Source of the DNA: Rhodobacterales bacterium
Lineage (GTDB): Bacteria > Pseudomonadota > Alphaproteobacteria > Rhodobacterales > Rhodobacteraceae
Direction: 5' to 3'
Assembly (NCBI GenBank): GCA_002747035.1
Contig: PDRZ01000016.1
Span: 62,001 to 126,000, forward strand
Length of the DNA: 64,000 nt
Part shown: piece by piece, positions 23,259 to 31,855 of the stretch
Layout: the number at the start of each line of letters is the position of its first letter
Numbering within the stretch: position 1 is the stretch's first letter
Notes under the pieces: model-generated
Database searches by the model: none
What the model was told of the DNA's origin: nothing
Seen by the model: only the letters and a program-made list of their open reading frames with translations
Program-made: the position numbers and the translations under genes

Positions 23259-23277
23259 TTGGAATCGTTCTAACCAA
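23259..23277. promoter_or_regulatory. Irr/ICE-like dyad upstream of peroxiredoxin
   Basis: TTGGAATCGTTCTAACCAA has dyad symmetry and on the minus strand contains TTAGAACGATTCCAA, close to the ICE-type box of alphaproteobacterial Irr. It lies 69 bp before the peroxiredoxin ATG. The assignment is by pattern only. Confidence 0.35.
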
Positions 23278-23345
23278 AATACCAAGCTGAGTCGGACCCG
23301 GTCCGGCGCGCCAGCCTCCACATCCGAGCTACAAGGAACAAAGAC

Positions 23346-23888
23346 ATGCAAACCGGCGTTCGCGTCCCCGACGTAACCTTCCACACCCGTGTCCGTGACG
23401 AAAGCATCGAAGGCCCCAACCCCTTCCGCTGGCAGGACATGACTTCGGCCGATTACTTTGCCGGCAAGCGCGTCATCCTGTTCTCGCTGCCCGGTGCCTT
23501 CACCCCCACCTGCTCGACCTACCAGTTGCCCGGCTTTGAAAAGAACGCCGATGAATTTGCCAAGCTGGGGATTGACGAGATTTACGTCATGTCCGTCAAT
23601 GACACCTTTGTCATGAACGCCTGGGCCCGTGATCAGAAGCTGGAACACGTCAAGGTCATCCCCGACGGGTCCGGTGAATTCACCCGCAAGATCGGCATGC
23701 TGGTCGCAAAGGACAACCTGGGCTTTGGGATGCGCTCCTGGCGTTACGCCGCCATCATCAACGATGGCAAGGTGGAAGCCTGGTTCGAAGAGCCGGGTCG
23801 CGAAGACAACCATGGCGAAGACCCCTATGGCGAAAGCGCGCCGGAAAACCTGTTGAAGCACCTGCGGGGCATGGCCGCCTCGGCCTGA
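23346..23888 (+). CDS. Peroxiredoxin, Prx5 type, 1-Cys
   Basis: The 180-residue cytosolic enzyme reduces peroxides. The catalytic motif SLPGAFTPTCSTYQLPGFE lies at residues 47-66 with peroxidatic Cys56; no other Cys is present, so it works by a 1-Cys mechanism with an external thiol, probably glutathione or glutaredoxin. The Prx5-type Arg (GMRSWRYA, ~residue 130) is present. It is a single-gene unit with a strong terminator (23930-23965). A possible Irr-type box lies upstream. The Mu-like prophage ends 200 bp upstream, so its original promoter region is probably intact but close to the insertion. Confidence 0.93.
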   Translation: MQTGVRVPDVTFHTRVRDESIEGPNPFRWQDMTSADYFAGKRVILFSLPGAFTPTCSTYQLPGFEKNADEFAKLGIDEIYVMSVNDTFVMNAWARDQKLEHVKVIPDGSGEFTRKIGMLVAKDNLGFGMRSWRYAAIINDGKVEAWFEEPGREDNHGEDPYGESAPENLLKHLRGMAASA

Positions 23889-23929
23889 GGGTCCACCTCA
23901 GGTCCATAACGCCAGTCAATGCACATTTC

Positions 23930-23965
23930 GGCGCTCCGGAGAGGTTCCGGGGCGCCTTTTCTTTT
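23930..23965 (+). terminator. Strong terminator after peroxiredoxin
   Basis: GGCGCTCCGGA (23930-23940) pairs with TCCGGGGCGCC (23946-23956; one G-U) around GAGGT, followed by TTTTCTTTT. Confidence 0.88.
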
Positions 23966-24354
23966 GCCCTGCCTGTCCTTTTGCCCCACCTGTCAGAGGC
24001 CACCCAACAGAGCCAGTTCAATTTAACCAGCCCCCCGAAGGGCTGCGCCCATACCGGGTTCTGCAACACGGTGTGCAATAACAAACAAAGCGGTCATGCG
24101 CAGGCTGGACCGACAATGCAAACCGGTTTGGCAACAGAACCGTTTAAAGGGGCGCGCCGACGCCTCCTGCAACGGGTCAACGCCGGAACAGCGGATTTTC
24201 GCCCAGCGTGCCCGCCTGACAAATCCCGGGCGGATTTCCCCCTGTTTGTTGCGCATTGCGTCCCCACATTGGGCCGAGACCTGAGTGCCCCAGCCACGCC
24301 CCGACCTGACCTGACCCGAGCGCACCACCCCGAGCGCACCACAAGGAGACCCAT
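23966..24354. other. Intergenic region without recognisable gene
   Basis: No gene is supported here. A short open frame at 23981-24358 is rich in Pro/Arg/Thr and shows no conserved pattern. A 14-bp tandem duplication CCCGAGCGCACCAC (24315-24342) lies just before the ribosome site of the next gene. Confidence 0.5.
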
Positions 24355-24897
24355 ATGACCGCCTCAACCCATCTGCGCTTTATCGCCCTTGTCCTGACCC
24401 TCGCCTTTGCCCTCGCGCTTACCCCCATGGTGCGGGCTGGTGACATGCAACTGGTGCTCAAACTCGAACAGGTTGTGGATGGGAAAGCCGTGCGCAACCT
24501 GTCGCTTTACGCGACCCGGATCGACCCGAACACCCGCGCAAGCGGGGACAGGCTACACCTTGAAATCGATGGCAAACGGGTGCAGGTGCCCGATGCGCTG
24601 CTGCAGCGGCTGAACCACGCGCGACGGGAATATTCCTATGACACGTTCACCAACGGGATCCACAACACGGAACGCCGCTCAATGTGCATGATGGCAGGCC
24701 CGGCGGTGGGGGATGTGCTGTCTGTGCGCTATCTGACCTGGAAGAACCACAAAATCACCCATTCCGAAATGAAACCGGTTCTGTCCCTCCCGGGGAATTG
24801 CCTGTTTGCCGAACAGATCCGCCCCGAATCCGATGCGTCGATGATTGCCGCCACCCATGCGCTGGCCACGCTGCAAACGCTGCGGGATATGCGCTGA
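24355..24897 (+). CDS. Secreted protein of unknown function
   Basis: The 180-residue protein has a Sec signal peptide (FIALVLTLAFALALTPMVRAGD, cleavage likely after ~residue 28). The mature part includes NHARREYSYDTFTNGIHNTE near residue 85, with two Cys (about residues 120 and 147) that could form a disulfide. It would be periplasmic. An AAGGAGACC ribosome site supports the start. I do not recognise a family. Confidence 0.7.
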   Translation: MTASTHLRFIALVLTLAFALALTPMVRAGDMQLVLKLEQVVDGKAVRNLSLYATRIDPNTRASGDRLHLEIDGKRVQVPDALLQRLNHARREYSYDTFTNGIHNTERRSMCMMAGPAVGDVLSVRYLTWKNHKITHSEMKPVLSLPGNCLFAEQIRPESDASMIAATHALATLQTLRDMR

Positions 24898-25483
24898 CGG
24901 GATGGGGGAAGCCCCGGTATTGGCGACCCCACGCGGTCCAGTCCCACCGGTCCGGTTCCCCCAGCCAACGCACCCCCAGTCCAACGCCCCGTCAAAAAGG
25001 CACCCTCAAAGCCCCCAACCGCACCGCCCATCCACCGCAGACACCGCAGTCAGGCACCGCAGTCCGGCAAACCTTCCCCGGGTCCTCCCGCCCACTGCGG
25101 TCACATCCAGGATGTGATCCTCGCCGGTTGGGCCCGGCGTGTGCAGGGGGGGGCGCTGCACCCCCCTGCACACGCCCCCCCGCCCGCCGCAGGCGACGTG
25201 CCCCCCAAGGGCACGAAAACATCCCCCAACCTCCGCACACCAGCCTCCTTCATCCTCCCGGCATCCGGCACGGCAGCGTGTGATTTCACCGTGCCGTCCT
25301 TATTGGTGCCATACCATCCAGTCCCAGCCACCCGACCGGAGCGGACAGGAACGGGCGAACGCGCGCGGACAGGTGGGCCATTCGTCCTGGCCGGGTTTCT
25401 CCCTTCTCCTTCACCCCTCCACTTGCCCAATTGCCCCCATTCCCATAAGGACTTCACCCAAAGGGGCATCAGAGGCAGAGACC
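24898..25483. other. Intergenic region before surE
   Basis: This 586-bp stretch is Pro/Cys-biased in all frames and holds no gene I can support. It carries the large GC hairpin at 25136-25176 and the surE promoter, which I cannot place exactly. Confidence 0.5.
25136..25176. repeat. 16-bp perfect GC hairpin
   Basis: GGCGTGTGCAGGGGGG (25136-25151) and its exact complement (25161-25176) flank a 9-nt loop. No T-run follows on either strand. It may be a palindromic intergenic repeat; a related GCCCGCCGCAGGCG block follows at 25181-25195 and recurs at 36960-36973. Confidence 0.7.
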
Positions 25484-26314
25484 ATGCGTATTCTCATCAC
25501 CAATGACGACGGCATCAACGCCCCCGGGCTTGAGGTGCTGCACGAAATCGCGACCACGCTCGCTGGCGACGGCGGCGAAGTCTGGACCGTTGCCCCTGCC
25601 TTTGAACAATCCGGCGTGGGACATTGCATTTCCTATACGCATCCGATGATGGTGTCGAAAATGGGCGAACGCCGTTATGCGGCGGAAGGCTCTCCCGCAG
25701 ACTGCGTCATGGCTGGCCTCCATGACGTGATGAAAGACGACCGTCCCGACCTGATCCTTTCCGGTGTCAACCGCGGCAATAACTCAGCAGAAAACGCGCT
25801 CTATTCGGGTACATTGGGTGGCGCCATGGAAGGCGCGCTCCAGGGCGTGCGCTCCATTGCCCTCTCCCAGTATCTCGGCCCCCAGAATTTCCACGCCGAC
25901 GACCCGTTCGAAGCCGCCCGTGTCCATGGGGCCGAGGTGATCCGGCGTATCCTGGAAAGCGCACCGGACGAGACCGAAGAACAGGACTATCGCCTGTTCT
26001 ATAACGTCAACTTCCCTCCGCAACCCGCCGACCGTGTCCTGGGTATGCGCGCCGCGCCGCAAGGATTCCGCCGTCACACCAACTTTTCCGTGGAACCCCA
26101 CCACTCGCCCTCAGGGCGCCGGTTTCTCTGGATCAAGGGCGGCGAACAGCACCGCCCCACCGAACCGGGCACCGACGCCGCGCTCAATCTCGAAGGCTAT
26201 ATCTCGATCACCCCCATGCGCGCCGACCTGACGGCACATGACGCGCTGAACGCCCGGTCGACCGCCCTGTCCTCCGACCTGACCACCTCCCTGACCGGAC
26301 CCGCTTCCTCGTGA
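25484..26314 (+). CDS. surE: 5'/3'-nucleotidase SurE
   Basis: The 276-residue protein has [16 protein letters not shown] at the start, with Asp8-Asp9 as metal ligands of the SurE family, then [26 protein letters not shown] near residue 88. It dephosphorylates nucleoside monophosphates and other phosphate esters in stationary phase. ATG 25484 with AGAGGCAGAG upstream gives the conserved N-terminus. Overlap with pcm is 4 bp (GTGA), the conserved surE-pcm-nlpD order. Confidence 0.96.
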   Translation: MRILITNDDGINAPGLEVLHEIATTLAGDGGEVWTVAPAFEQSGVGHCISYTHPMMVSKMGERRYAAEGSPADCVMAGLHDVMKDDRPDLILSGVNRGNNSAENALYSGTLGGAMEGALQGVRSIALSQYLGPQNFHADDPFEAARVHGAEVIRRILESAPDETEEQDYRLFYNVNFPPQPADRVLGMRAAPQGFRRHTNFSVEPHHSPSGRRFLWIKGGEQHRPTEPGTDAALNLEGYISITPMRADLTAHDALNARSTALSSDLTTSLTGPASS

Positions 26315-26964
26315 CTTCGCCCGACGACATCGCGGAACGCAAGATGCAGTTCCTCTTTGCCCTGCGCTCCAAGGGGGTGACGGATCAGAACGTGCTGCGT
26401 GCCATGGAACGGATCGACCGCGGCCCCTTTGTGCGCGGCCTGTTCGCCGAACGCGCCTATGAGGACATGCCGCTCCCCATCGCCTGTGGCCAGACGATCA
26501 GCCAACCCTCAGTGGTGGCGCTGATGACCCAGGCACTGGAGCTCAGCTCCCGCGACAAGGTGCTGGAAATCGGCACCGGATCGGGGTATCAGGCCGCGAT
26601 CCTCAGCCAACTGGCACGACGGGTTTATACCGTGGACCGCCACCGTCGGCTGGTTCGCGAAGCCAACGAGATTTTTCGCGCCCTCGACCTGACCAATATC
26701 ACGGCGATGACGGCGGACGGCTCCCATGGCCTGCCCGAACAGGCCCCGTTCGACCGCATCCTCGTCACCGCCGCCGCCGAAGACCCCCCGGGGCCCCTGC
26801 TGGCCCAACTCAAAGTGGGCGGTATCATGGTGGTGCCGGTTGGCCAGTCGGACGCGGTGCAAAGCCTGATCAAGGTCACGCGCAGCGAAACCGGATTTGA
26901 TTACGAAGAACTCCGCCCCGTCCGGTTTGTCCCCCTGTTAGAGGGGCTGGGCCGCGACGCATAA
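26311..26964 (+). CDS. pcm: Protein-L-isoaspartate O-methyltransferase
   Basis: The 217-residue cytosolic enzyme repairs isoaspartyl residues with [23 protein letters not shown] (SAM-binding motif I, ~residues 86-104), VDRHRRLV (motif post I) and [14 protein letters not shown] (~residue 150) are typical, and CGQTISQP with the active-site Ser near residue 60 is present. It starts with GTG overlapping the surE stop. The nlpD-like gene follows after 65 bp. Confidence 0.95.
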   Translation: MTSPDDIAERKMQFLFALRSKGVTDQNVLRAMERIDRGPFVRGLFAERAYEDMPLPIACGQTISQPSVVALMTQALELSSRDKVLEIGTGSGYQAAILSQLARRVYTVDRHRRLVREANEIFRALDLTNITAMTADGSHGLPEQAPFDRILVTAAAEDPPGPLLAQLKVGGIMVVPVGQSDAVQSLIKVTRSETGFDYEELRPVRFVPLLEGLGRDA

Positions 26965-27029
26965 ACCTGTTATAGATACGCGCAATGAGGGTCCCGGCCA
27001 AACAAGGGACCAAACGAGGATAGCGAGAG

Positions 27030-28271
27030 ATGACCTTTACCCCGGCACATGCCCTGCGGGCAACCCTGATGGGCAGCACCCTGTTGCTGCTGACCGCCTG
27101 TGACGAACCGCTTGATCTGGACCTGCGCGGCAATTTCGGCAATGCGCTGAACACCGCCCCCGCCGCGCGCGGCGCCACGGAAAAACGCCCCAGACCCGAT
27201 GATCGCGGGATCATCTCCTATCCGAACTACCAGGTGGCTGTGGCCCGGCGTGGCGACACGCTGGAAACCGTGGCCAACCGTATTGGCGCGGACCCCGACG
27301 CGCTGGCCCGCTATAACGGAATCCAGAAACAGGATGTGCTGCGCCGGGGCGAAATCGTCGCCCTTCCCAAACGCGTTGCCGAACCTTCGCCCGCCACCGG
27401 GTCGCCCACAACCGGGCCGATCGTGGACCCCGAAAAAGTTGATATTTCCAGACTGGCTGGCGGGGCGATTGACCGCGCAGGGAAACAGAAAGTGGAAACG
27501 ACCCCCCTGGCACCGGCAGCAAAGATCAAACCAAAGGCCCCGAAAATCGCAACCGGCGTGGAACCAACCCGGCACAAGGTCACACGCGGTGAAACCGCCT
27601 ATACCGTGGCGCGGCTTTATGGGGTCTCGGTGCGTTCGCTGGCCGACTGGAACGGGCTGGGCAGCGATTTCGCCATCCGCGAAGGCCAATACCTGCTGAT
27701 CCCCGTGGTCAAACCCGCTCCGGCGGGAACGGGCACCTCCCCGGCCCCGCAAGAAACCGAAGCTCCGGGTGTAGGCACCCCCACGCCAACCCCGCCAAGC
27801 GCCACCAAACCCTTGCCCGCGGAAAAAACCCGGCCAATCGCAGAGGCGCGCAAACAAACGCCCAACGCGCAGGTTAAGACGCCGGACCTCGGCAAAACCC
27901 AAACCGCCAGAACCGCCTCCAAGGCGCGGCTTGGCTATCCCGTGACGGGCAAGATCATCCGCGAATACAAGAAGGGCAAAAATGACGGCATCGACATCGC
28001 CGCCACGCCTGGCACAGCCATCAAGGCCGCCAATAGCGGAACGGTCGCAGCCATCACCTCGGATACAGATCAGGTCCCGATTATCGTGGTCAAACACCCG
28101 GACAATCTGTTGACGGTCTATGCCAATGTCGGCGCGATCAACGTGAAAAAAGGCGACAGCGTGAAGAGGGGTCAACAACTGGCCAGCACCCGAAAATCGG
28201 GAAGCTCACACGTGCATTTCGAGGTTCGCAAAGGCTTCGACAGCGTCGATCCGATTCCCTATCTGAACTGA
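27030..28271 (+). CDS. NlpD-like LysM/M23 lipoprotein, amidase activator type
   Basis: The 413-residue protein has a lipoprotein signal (LLLLTAC, Cys24), two LysM domains (about residues 70-118 and 187-233), a Pro/Thr-rich linker, and a C-terminal LytM/M23 domain (about 310-413). The first zinc motif has Asn in place of His (NDGIDIA), while the HxH motif (SSHVHFEV) remains, so it is probably catalytically inactive, like NlpD/EnvC, and activates cell-wall amidases at division. Its place after surE-pcm matches the nlpD position. It is an outer-membrane or periplasmic lipoprotein by inference. Confidence 0.88.
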   Translation: MTFTPAHALRATLMGSTLLLLTACDEPLDLDLRGNFGNALNTAPAARGATEKRPRPDDRGIISYPNYQVAVARRGDTLETVANRIGADPDALARYNGIQKQDVLRRGEIVALPKRVAEPSPATGSPTTGPIVDPEKVDISRLAGGAIDRAGKQKVETTPLAPAAKIKPKAPKIATGVEPTRHKVTRGETAYTVARLYGVSVRSLADWNGLGSDFAIREGQYLLIPVVKPAPAGTGTSPAPQETEAPGVGTPTPTPPSATKPLPAEKTRPIAEARKQTPNAQVKTPDLGKTQTARTASKARLGYPVTGKIIREYKKGKNDGIDIAATPGTAIKAANSGTVAAITSDTDQVPIIVVKHPDNLLTVYANVGAINVKKGDSVKRGQQLASTRKSGSSHVHFEVRKGFDSVDPIPYLN

Positions 28272-28290
28272 CCCCCCTCACGGCGCGCGT

Positions 28291-28314
28291 CACGATTTTT
28301 ACGTAAAAATCGTG
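28291..28314. terminator. 24-bp perfect palindrome after the nlpD-like gene
   Basis: CACGATTTTT/AAAAATCGTG meet around ACGT, giving a perfect palindrome 20 bp after the stop. In RNA it gives a 10-bp stem with a 4-nt loop; the plus strand lacks a T-run after it. The edge CACGA..TCGTGCCCC recurs in the outer part of the element at 62063-62133. Confidence 0.55.
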
Positions 28315-28518
28315 CCCCTGCCGCCCGGTCTGTTTACACATCGGCAAGTCTCAAAGCAGCCTCCCTGCGCGGCCCGTTTTGTGCCGCTTCGGCGCACGTT
28401 TATCACCCCCCCGAGTCGCCCTCCCCAACCTGATTTCAGGGGCGCGCAGATTTTTTTGCGTATTTTTTCCGGTCTGGGGAACTCTGCCGGTTCCACCATC
28501 CCCCATGAGGGTCGCAGC

Positions 28519-28839
28519 ATGACCGCTTGTCTTGTTCTGGACGTCTTCTCTGTCTGACCGTTTGCTGGCAACCAGTTGGCTGTTTTTCCCGGCGCGACCG
28601 AAATCCCTGAAAGCGACCTGCAATCCATCGAGATGAACAGCCGCACCGCGAAAACGTTGCTCTTTCTACCGCAACACCCTGATAACACAGCAAAAGTGCG
28701 GATCTTCACGCCCACAATGGAGCCCCCTTTCGCCGGACATCCCCCAAGCGGCACCGCTGTGGCGCTGGCCCGTTTGCTGTCAGAGATCAGGGGGCGCGGC
28801 CTGTGTCATCATGGAAGGGCGGCTGGTTTATTGAATTAA
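28519..28839 (+). pseudogene. PhzF-family isomerase remnant
   Basis: Reading from ATG 28519 gives MTACLVLDVFSV, a TGA stop (28555), and in the same frame PFAGNQLAVFPGATEIPESD, then RIFTPTMEPPFAGHPPSGTA, the N-terminal PhzF signature. The frame ends at 28839; the C-terminal two thirds of the ~270-residue family is absent. With an internal stop and truncation this is a decayed copy. It abuts the 3' end of the helicase gene. Upstream, 28315-28518 holds nothing else recognisable. Confidence 0.7.
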
Positions 28840-28848
28840 ACCAAAGCC

Positions 28849-30147
28849 TTATGAACCTTTCCCTTTTGCTGGCCCACGGCGACGCCGACGGCGCGGTCCA
28901 CCACTCCCACCGGGTTTGCCGCCGCCGCCTCCGGGTTTTCCACCGGGCCGACCACCCGGTTTTCCCCCCGCTTTGCTACCCGATTTGCCCCCTTTTGCCG
29001 GAGGCAGATCCACAGGTTCCCATGGCCGCCCCGAGGCAATCGGGATCTCTGTTCCGATCACCTTTTGAATATCGCGCAACTGGCCGATTTCATCGGGAGC
29101 GCAAAAGGCAATCGCGGCCCCGTCTCGTCCGGCCCGCGCCGTGCGACCGATCCGATGCACATAGTTGTCGGGCACATTGGGCAGATCATAGTTGTAAACA
29201 TGCCGAACCAAAGGAATATCCAGCCCCCGCGCCGCAACATCCGTGGCCACCAGAACCAGCGTCTTGCCTTCCTTGAAGGCCGCAATCGCGCGCTCGCGCT
29301 GGCCCTGGCTTTTGTTACCATGGATCGAGTCGGCGGCGAATCCGGCCTTCTCAAGCATCCGTTTCAATTTCTCCGACCCGTGTTTGGTCCGCCCAAACAC
29401 CAATGCGGCCTCCCCCGGGTGGCCCGCCAACAACTCTTTGAGAAGGCCAAGCTTTTCTGCCTTGGCGATAAAGTGCACCTGTTGCGTGATCTTGTCCGCC
29501 GTCTTGCCGGGCGGAGCCACTTCGACGCGTACAGGACGGTCAAGATAGCTTTGGGCGATCTCGTTCATCTGTTTGGACATGGTGGCCGAAAACAGCATGG
29601 TTTGCCGCTGTTTAGGCAACAGAGCCGCGATCTTGCGCAGGTCATGGATAAAGCCCATATCAAGCATCTGATCCGCTTCGTCCAGCACAAGAAACTGCGT
29701 CTGATCAAGCCGCAGCGCATCGCGGTCCAGCAGGTCCAGAAGCCGCCCGGGCGTGGCGACAAGAATATCCGTTCCGCGTTCCAACCTGTTGATTTGCGCC
29801 ACGATTCCGGCACCACCAACCACAAGCCCAACCTTCAGGGGCGTGCCCTGCAGCAGGTCTTTCAAACTGTCGCTGATTTGTTTGGCCAACTCGCGCGTCG
29901 GGGCAAGAACAAGCCCGCGCACCGTGCGTTTCCCGGGCTTCTGTCCCGCCTCCAGCATCCGCGCGGCAAGGGGCAGACCAAAGGCAAAGGTCTTGCCCGT
30001 ACCGGTCTGCGCCAACCCCATCACGTCGCGCCCGTTCAATGCGTGCGGAATGGCCCGCGCCTGGATCGGGGTTGGTTCCTTCAACCCCATGTTCTGCAGC
30101 CGCGTCAGCAAATGCTTGGGCAGCTCCATCATCTCGAATTCACTCAT
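28849..30147 (-). CDS. DEAD-box RNA helicase (RhlE type)
   Basis: The 432-residue protein starts at ATG 30147 with AAAGGCG upstream. Motifs are in order: TPIQARAIP (Q motif, ~22), AQTGTGKT (Walker A, ~45), VLDEADQML (DEAD motif), FSATM (SAT), HGNKSQGQRERA and HRIGRTAR (motif VI). The C-terminal ~50 residues are a Gly/Lys/Arg-rich tail (ending RRRRRRGPAKGKGS) that would bind RNA. It unwinds structured RNA, for example in ribosome assembly or cold response. The gene is divergent from the Fur-family gene. Confidence 0.93.
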   Translation of the reverse strand: MSEFEMMELPKHLLTRLQNMGLKEPTPIQARAIPHALNGRDVMGLAQTGTGKTFAFGLPLAARMLEAGQKPGKRTVRGLVLAPTRELAKQISDSLKDLLQGTPLKVGLVVGGAGIVAQINRLERGTDILVATPGRLLDLLDRDALRLDQTQFLVLDEADQMLDMGFIHDLRKIAALLPKQRQTMLFSATMSKQMNEIAQSYLDRPVRVEVAPPGKTADKITQQVHFIAKAEKLGLLKELLAGHPGEAALVFGRTKHGSEKLKRMLEKAGFAADSIHGNKSQGQRERAIAAFKEGKTLVLVATDVAARGLDIPLVRHVYNYDLPNVPDNYVHRIGRTARAGRDGAAIAFCAPDEIGQLRDIQKVIGTEIPIASGRPWEPVDLPPAKGGKSGSKAGGKPGGRPGGKPGGGGGKPGGSGGPRRRRRRGPAKGKGS

Positions 30148-30476
30148 TTTTTCGCCTTTCACGACGACACGCCGCCGCACGGCTTCCTGCCGCCAGCGTC
30201 GCGTTTGTGGTTGCGCCGTATGACCCTGACCAACCGGACCCTTTGTCCGACCTGCCGTCCCGGCGTCTGCCCCACGCGTGATCTTGGGAACAATCATCGA
30301 CACCCGAGGTAAGGCCCCTGAATAGAACAGGGCCCAGCTGCTCACGCGGCAGAAAGTGTCGGTCCAACGCCACATGGGCGTCAGCCACGCAAAAGTCAAG
30401 CACTCTTGGCGCTGGAAATGCCGCAGGCAAGCCGTTAGAAACGAAAGCCAAGACCACTTGACGCCGGACCCTGACA
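30148..30476. other. Divergent promoter region between helicase and Fur-family gene
   Basis: The 329-bp gap must hold both promoters. An open frame continues upstream of the helicase start but has no family pattern. I see no clear -35/-10 pair, and no dyad strong enough to name a binding site. Confidence 0.4.
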
Positions 30477-30887
30477 ATGCCCGATACGATCACCGCCCGT
30501 TGCGAAGCCAAGGGCCTGCGCATGACCGGCCAGCGCCGCATCATCGCCGCTGTGCTTGAGGAATCCGCCGACCACCCGGATGTGGAAGAGCTTTATGCCC
30601 GCGCCAGCGCCCGCGATGCGGGGATTTCAATCGCAACCGTGTATCGCACTGTGAAACTGTTCGAAGAGGCGGGCATTCTGGACAAGCTGGAATTCGGCGA
30701 CGGACGGGCGCGATACGAAGATGCCGAACGCGAACATCACGACCACCTGATTGACATGAATTCAGGCGAAGTCATTGAATTCGTTGATCCCGAGATCGAA
30801 GCCCTGCAGGAAAAGATCGCCGAAAAGCTGGGCTATCAGCTCAAGGGGCACAAGCTTGAACTTTACGGCGTGCCGATCCGCAAGTAA
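30477..30887 (+). CDS. Fur-family regulator, Mur/Fur type
   Basis: The 136-residue protein has a winged-helix domain (RMTGQRRIIAAVLEESADHPDVEEL, ~15-39; ISIATVYRTVKLFEEAGI, ~51-68) and a dimerisation part with HHDHLIDMNSGEVIEF (~residues 87-102). The CxxC zinc site of classical Fur is replaced by DMNS, as in alphaproteobacterial Mur/Fur proteins, which respond mainly to manganese in roseobacters. The C-terminal LELYGVPI is conserved. It could control metal uptake genes; no target is visible in the window. A weak ribosome site precedes ATG 30477. Confidence 0.88.
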   Translation: MPDTITARCEAKGLRMTGQRRIIAAVLEESADHPDVEELYARASARDAGISIATVYRTVKLFEEAGILDKLEFGDGRARYEDAEREHHDHLIDMNSGEVIEFVDPEIEALQEKIAEKLGYQLKGHKLELYGVPIRK

Positions 30888-30923
30888 GGCATTGGGGGTG
30901 TTCCCTTTTCAGGACCCCGCGAC

Positions 30924-31823
30924 ATGCAGAACCTTAACGGAATCGTGATGGTGGTTGCGGCCATGGCCGCCTTCACCTTGGAAGACACGTTTATCAAACT
31001 GTTATCGGCAGATTTCGCGATCAGCCAGATCCTGTTCGGTATCGGGCTTGGCGGGGCGGTGGTGTTTGCCGCCATCGCCACGGCACAACGCCGGTCTCTG
31101 TTTGCCCCTTTGGCGTGGACACGCTTTCCGCTGCTGCGCGCGCTTTCGGAAATGCTGGCGGCTTTGGCCTTTGTTACGGCTCTGTCCCGGGTTGACATTT
31201 CCATCGTGGCGGCCGTGTTCCAGGCCACGCCCCTGGCCATCACGCTGGGTGCGGCGCTGTTTTTCCGCGAACAGGTCGGGTGGCGCCGGTGGTGCGCGAT
31301 CCTGCTTGGGTTTCTGGGCGTGTTGATGATCATCCGCCCGGGGTTTGACGACTTCAACCCGGCCTCGCTCTATGTGCTGCTGACGGTGGTTACCATTGCG
31401 GCGCGCGATCTTCTGACCCGCAAAGTGCCGGGGGATGTGGCCTCGTCAATCGTTTCTTTTCAAGGGTTTGCCTCGCTTGTTGTGGTCGGGGTGCTGATGC
31501 GGATCACCCTCCCCGACATGGAGTTCCGGGCGATGGATCAGGGCGCGGGGCTGCTCCTTTTGGGCGCGGTGATCTTTGGCACGCTTGGCTATTACGGCAT
31601 CGTCACGGCGATGCGGGTTGCCGATGCGTCGGCAGTGACCCCGTTCCGCTATACCCGGTTGGTGTTTTCGCTGATCGTGGGCATGGTGGTGTTTCAGGAG
31701 CGGCCCGACCTCTGGACCCTGCTGGGCGCGGGTTTGATCATTGCCACCGGGCTTTACACGTTCCTCAGAGAACGCAAGCTGGCCTTAGAGATCGCAAACA
31801 GGCGCGGGACGCGGCGCGATTGA
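30924..31823 (+). CDS. EamA/DMT-family transporter
   Basis: The 299-residue protein has about ten hydrophobic spans in two EamA repeats (roughly residues 5-137 and 150-285). It begins MQNLNGIVMVVAAMAAFTLED and contains FREQVGWRRWCAILLGFLGV near residue 112, the typical end of the first repeat. The substrate is not predictable. It follows the Fur-family gene by 36 bp and precedes the ABC-F gene by 32 bp; all three could share a transcript. Confidence 0.85.
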   Translation: MQNLNGIVMVVAAMAAFTLEDTFIKLLSADFAISQILFGIGLGGAVVFAAIATAQRRSLFAPLAWTRFPLLRALSEMLAALAFVTALSRVDISIVAAVFQATPLAITLGAALFFREQVGWRRWCAILLGFLGVLMIIRPGFDDFNPASLYVLLTVVTIAARDLLTRKVPGDVASSIVSFQGFASLVVVGVLMRITLPDMEFRAMDQGAGLLLLGAVIFGTLGYYGIVTAMRVADASAVTPFRYTRLVFSLIVGMVVFQERPDLWTLLGAGLIIATGLYTFLRERKLALEIANRRGTRRD

Positions 31824-31855
31824 CAGGGGCGTAAGGCTCTGTCACTGCCTGCCCC

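Noticed and set aside
23981-24358. 125-codon frame upstream of the secreted protein
   Set aside because: Low-complexity Pro/Arg/Thr composition without conserved motif; stop codons in the alternative starts; probably non-coding.
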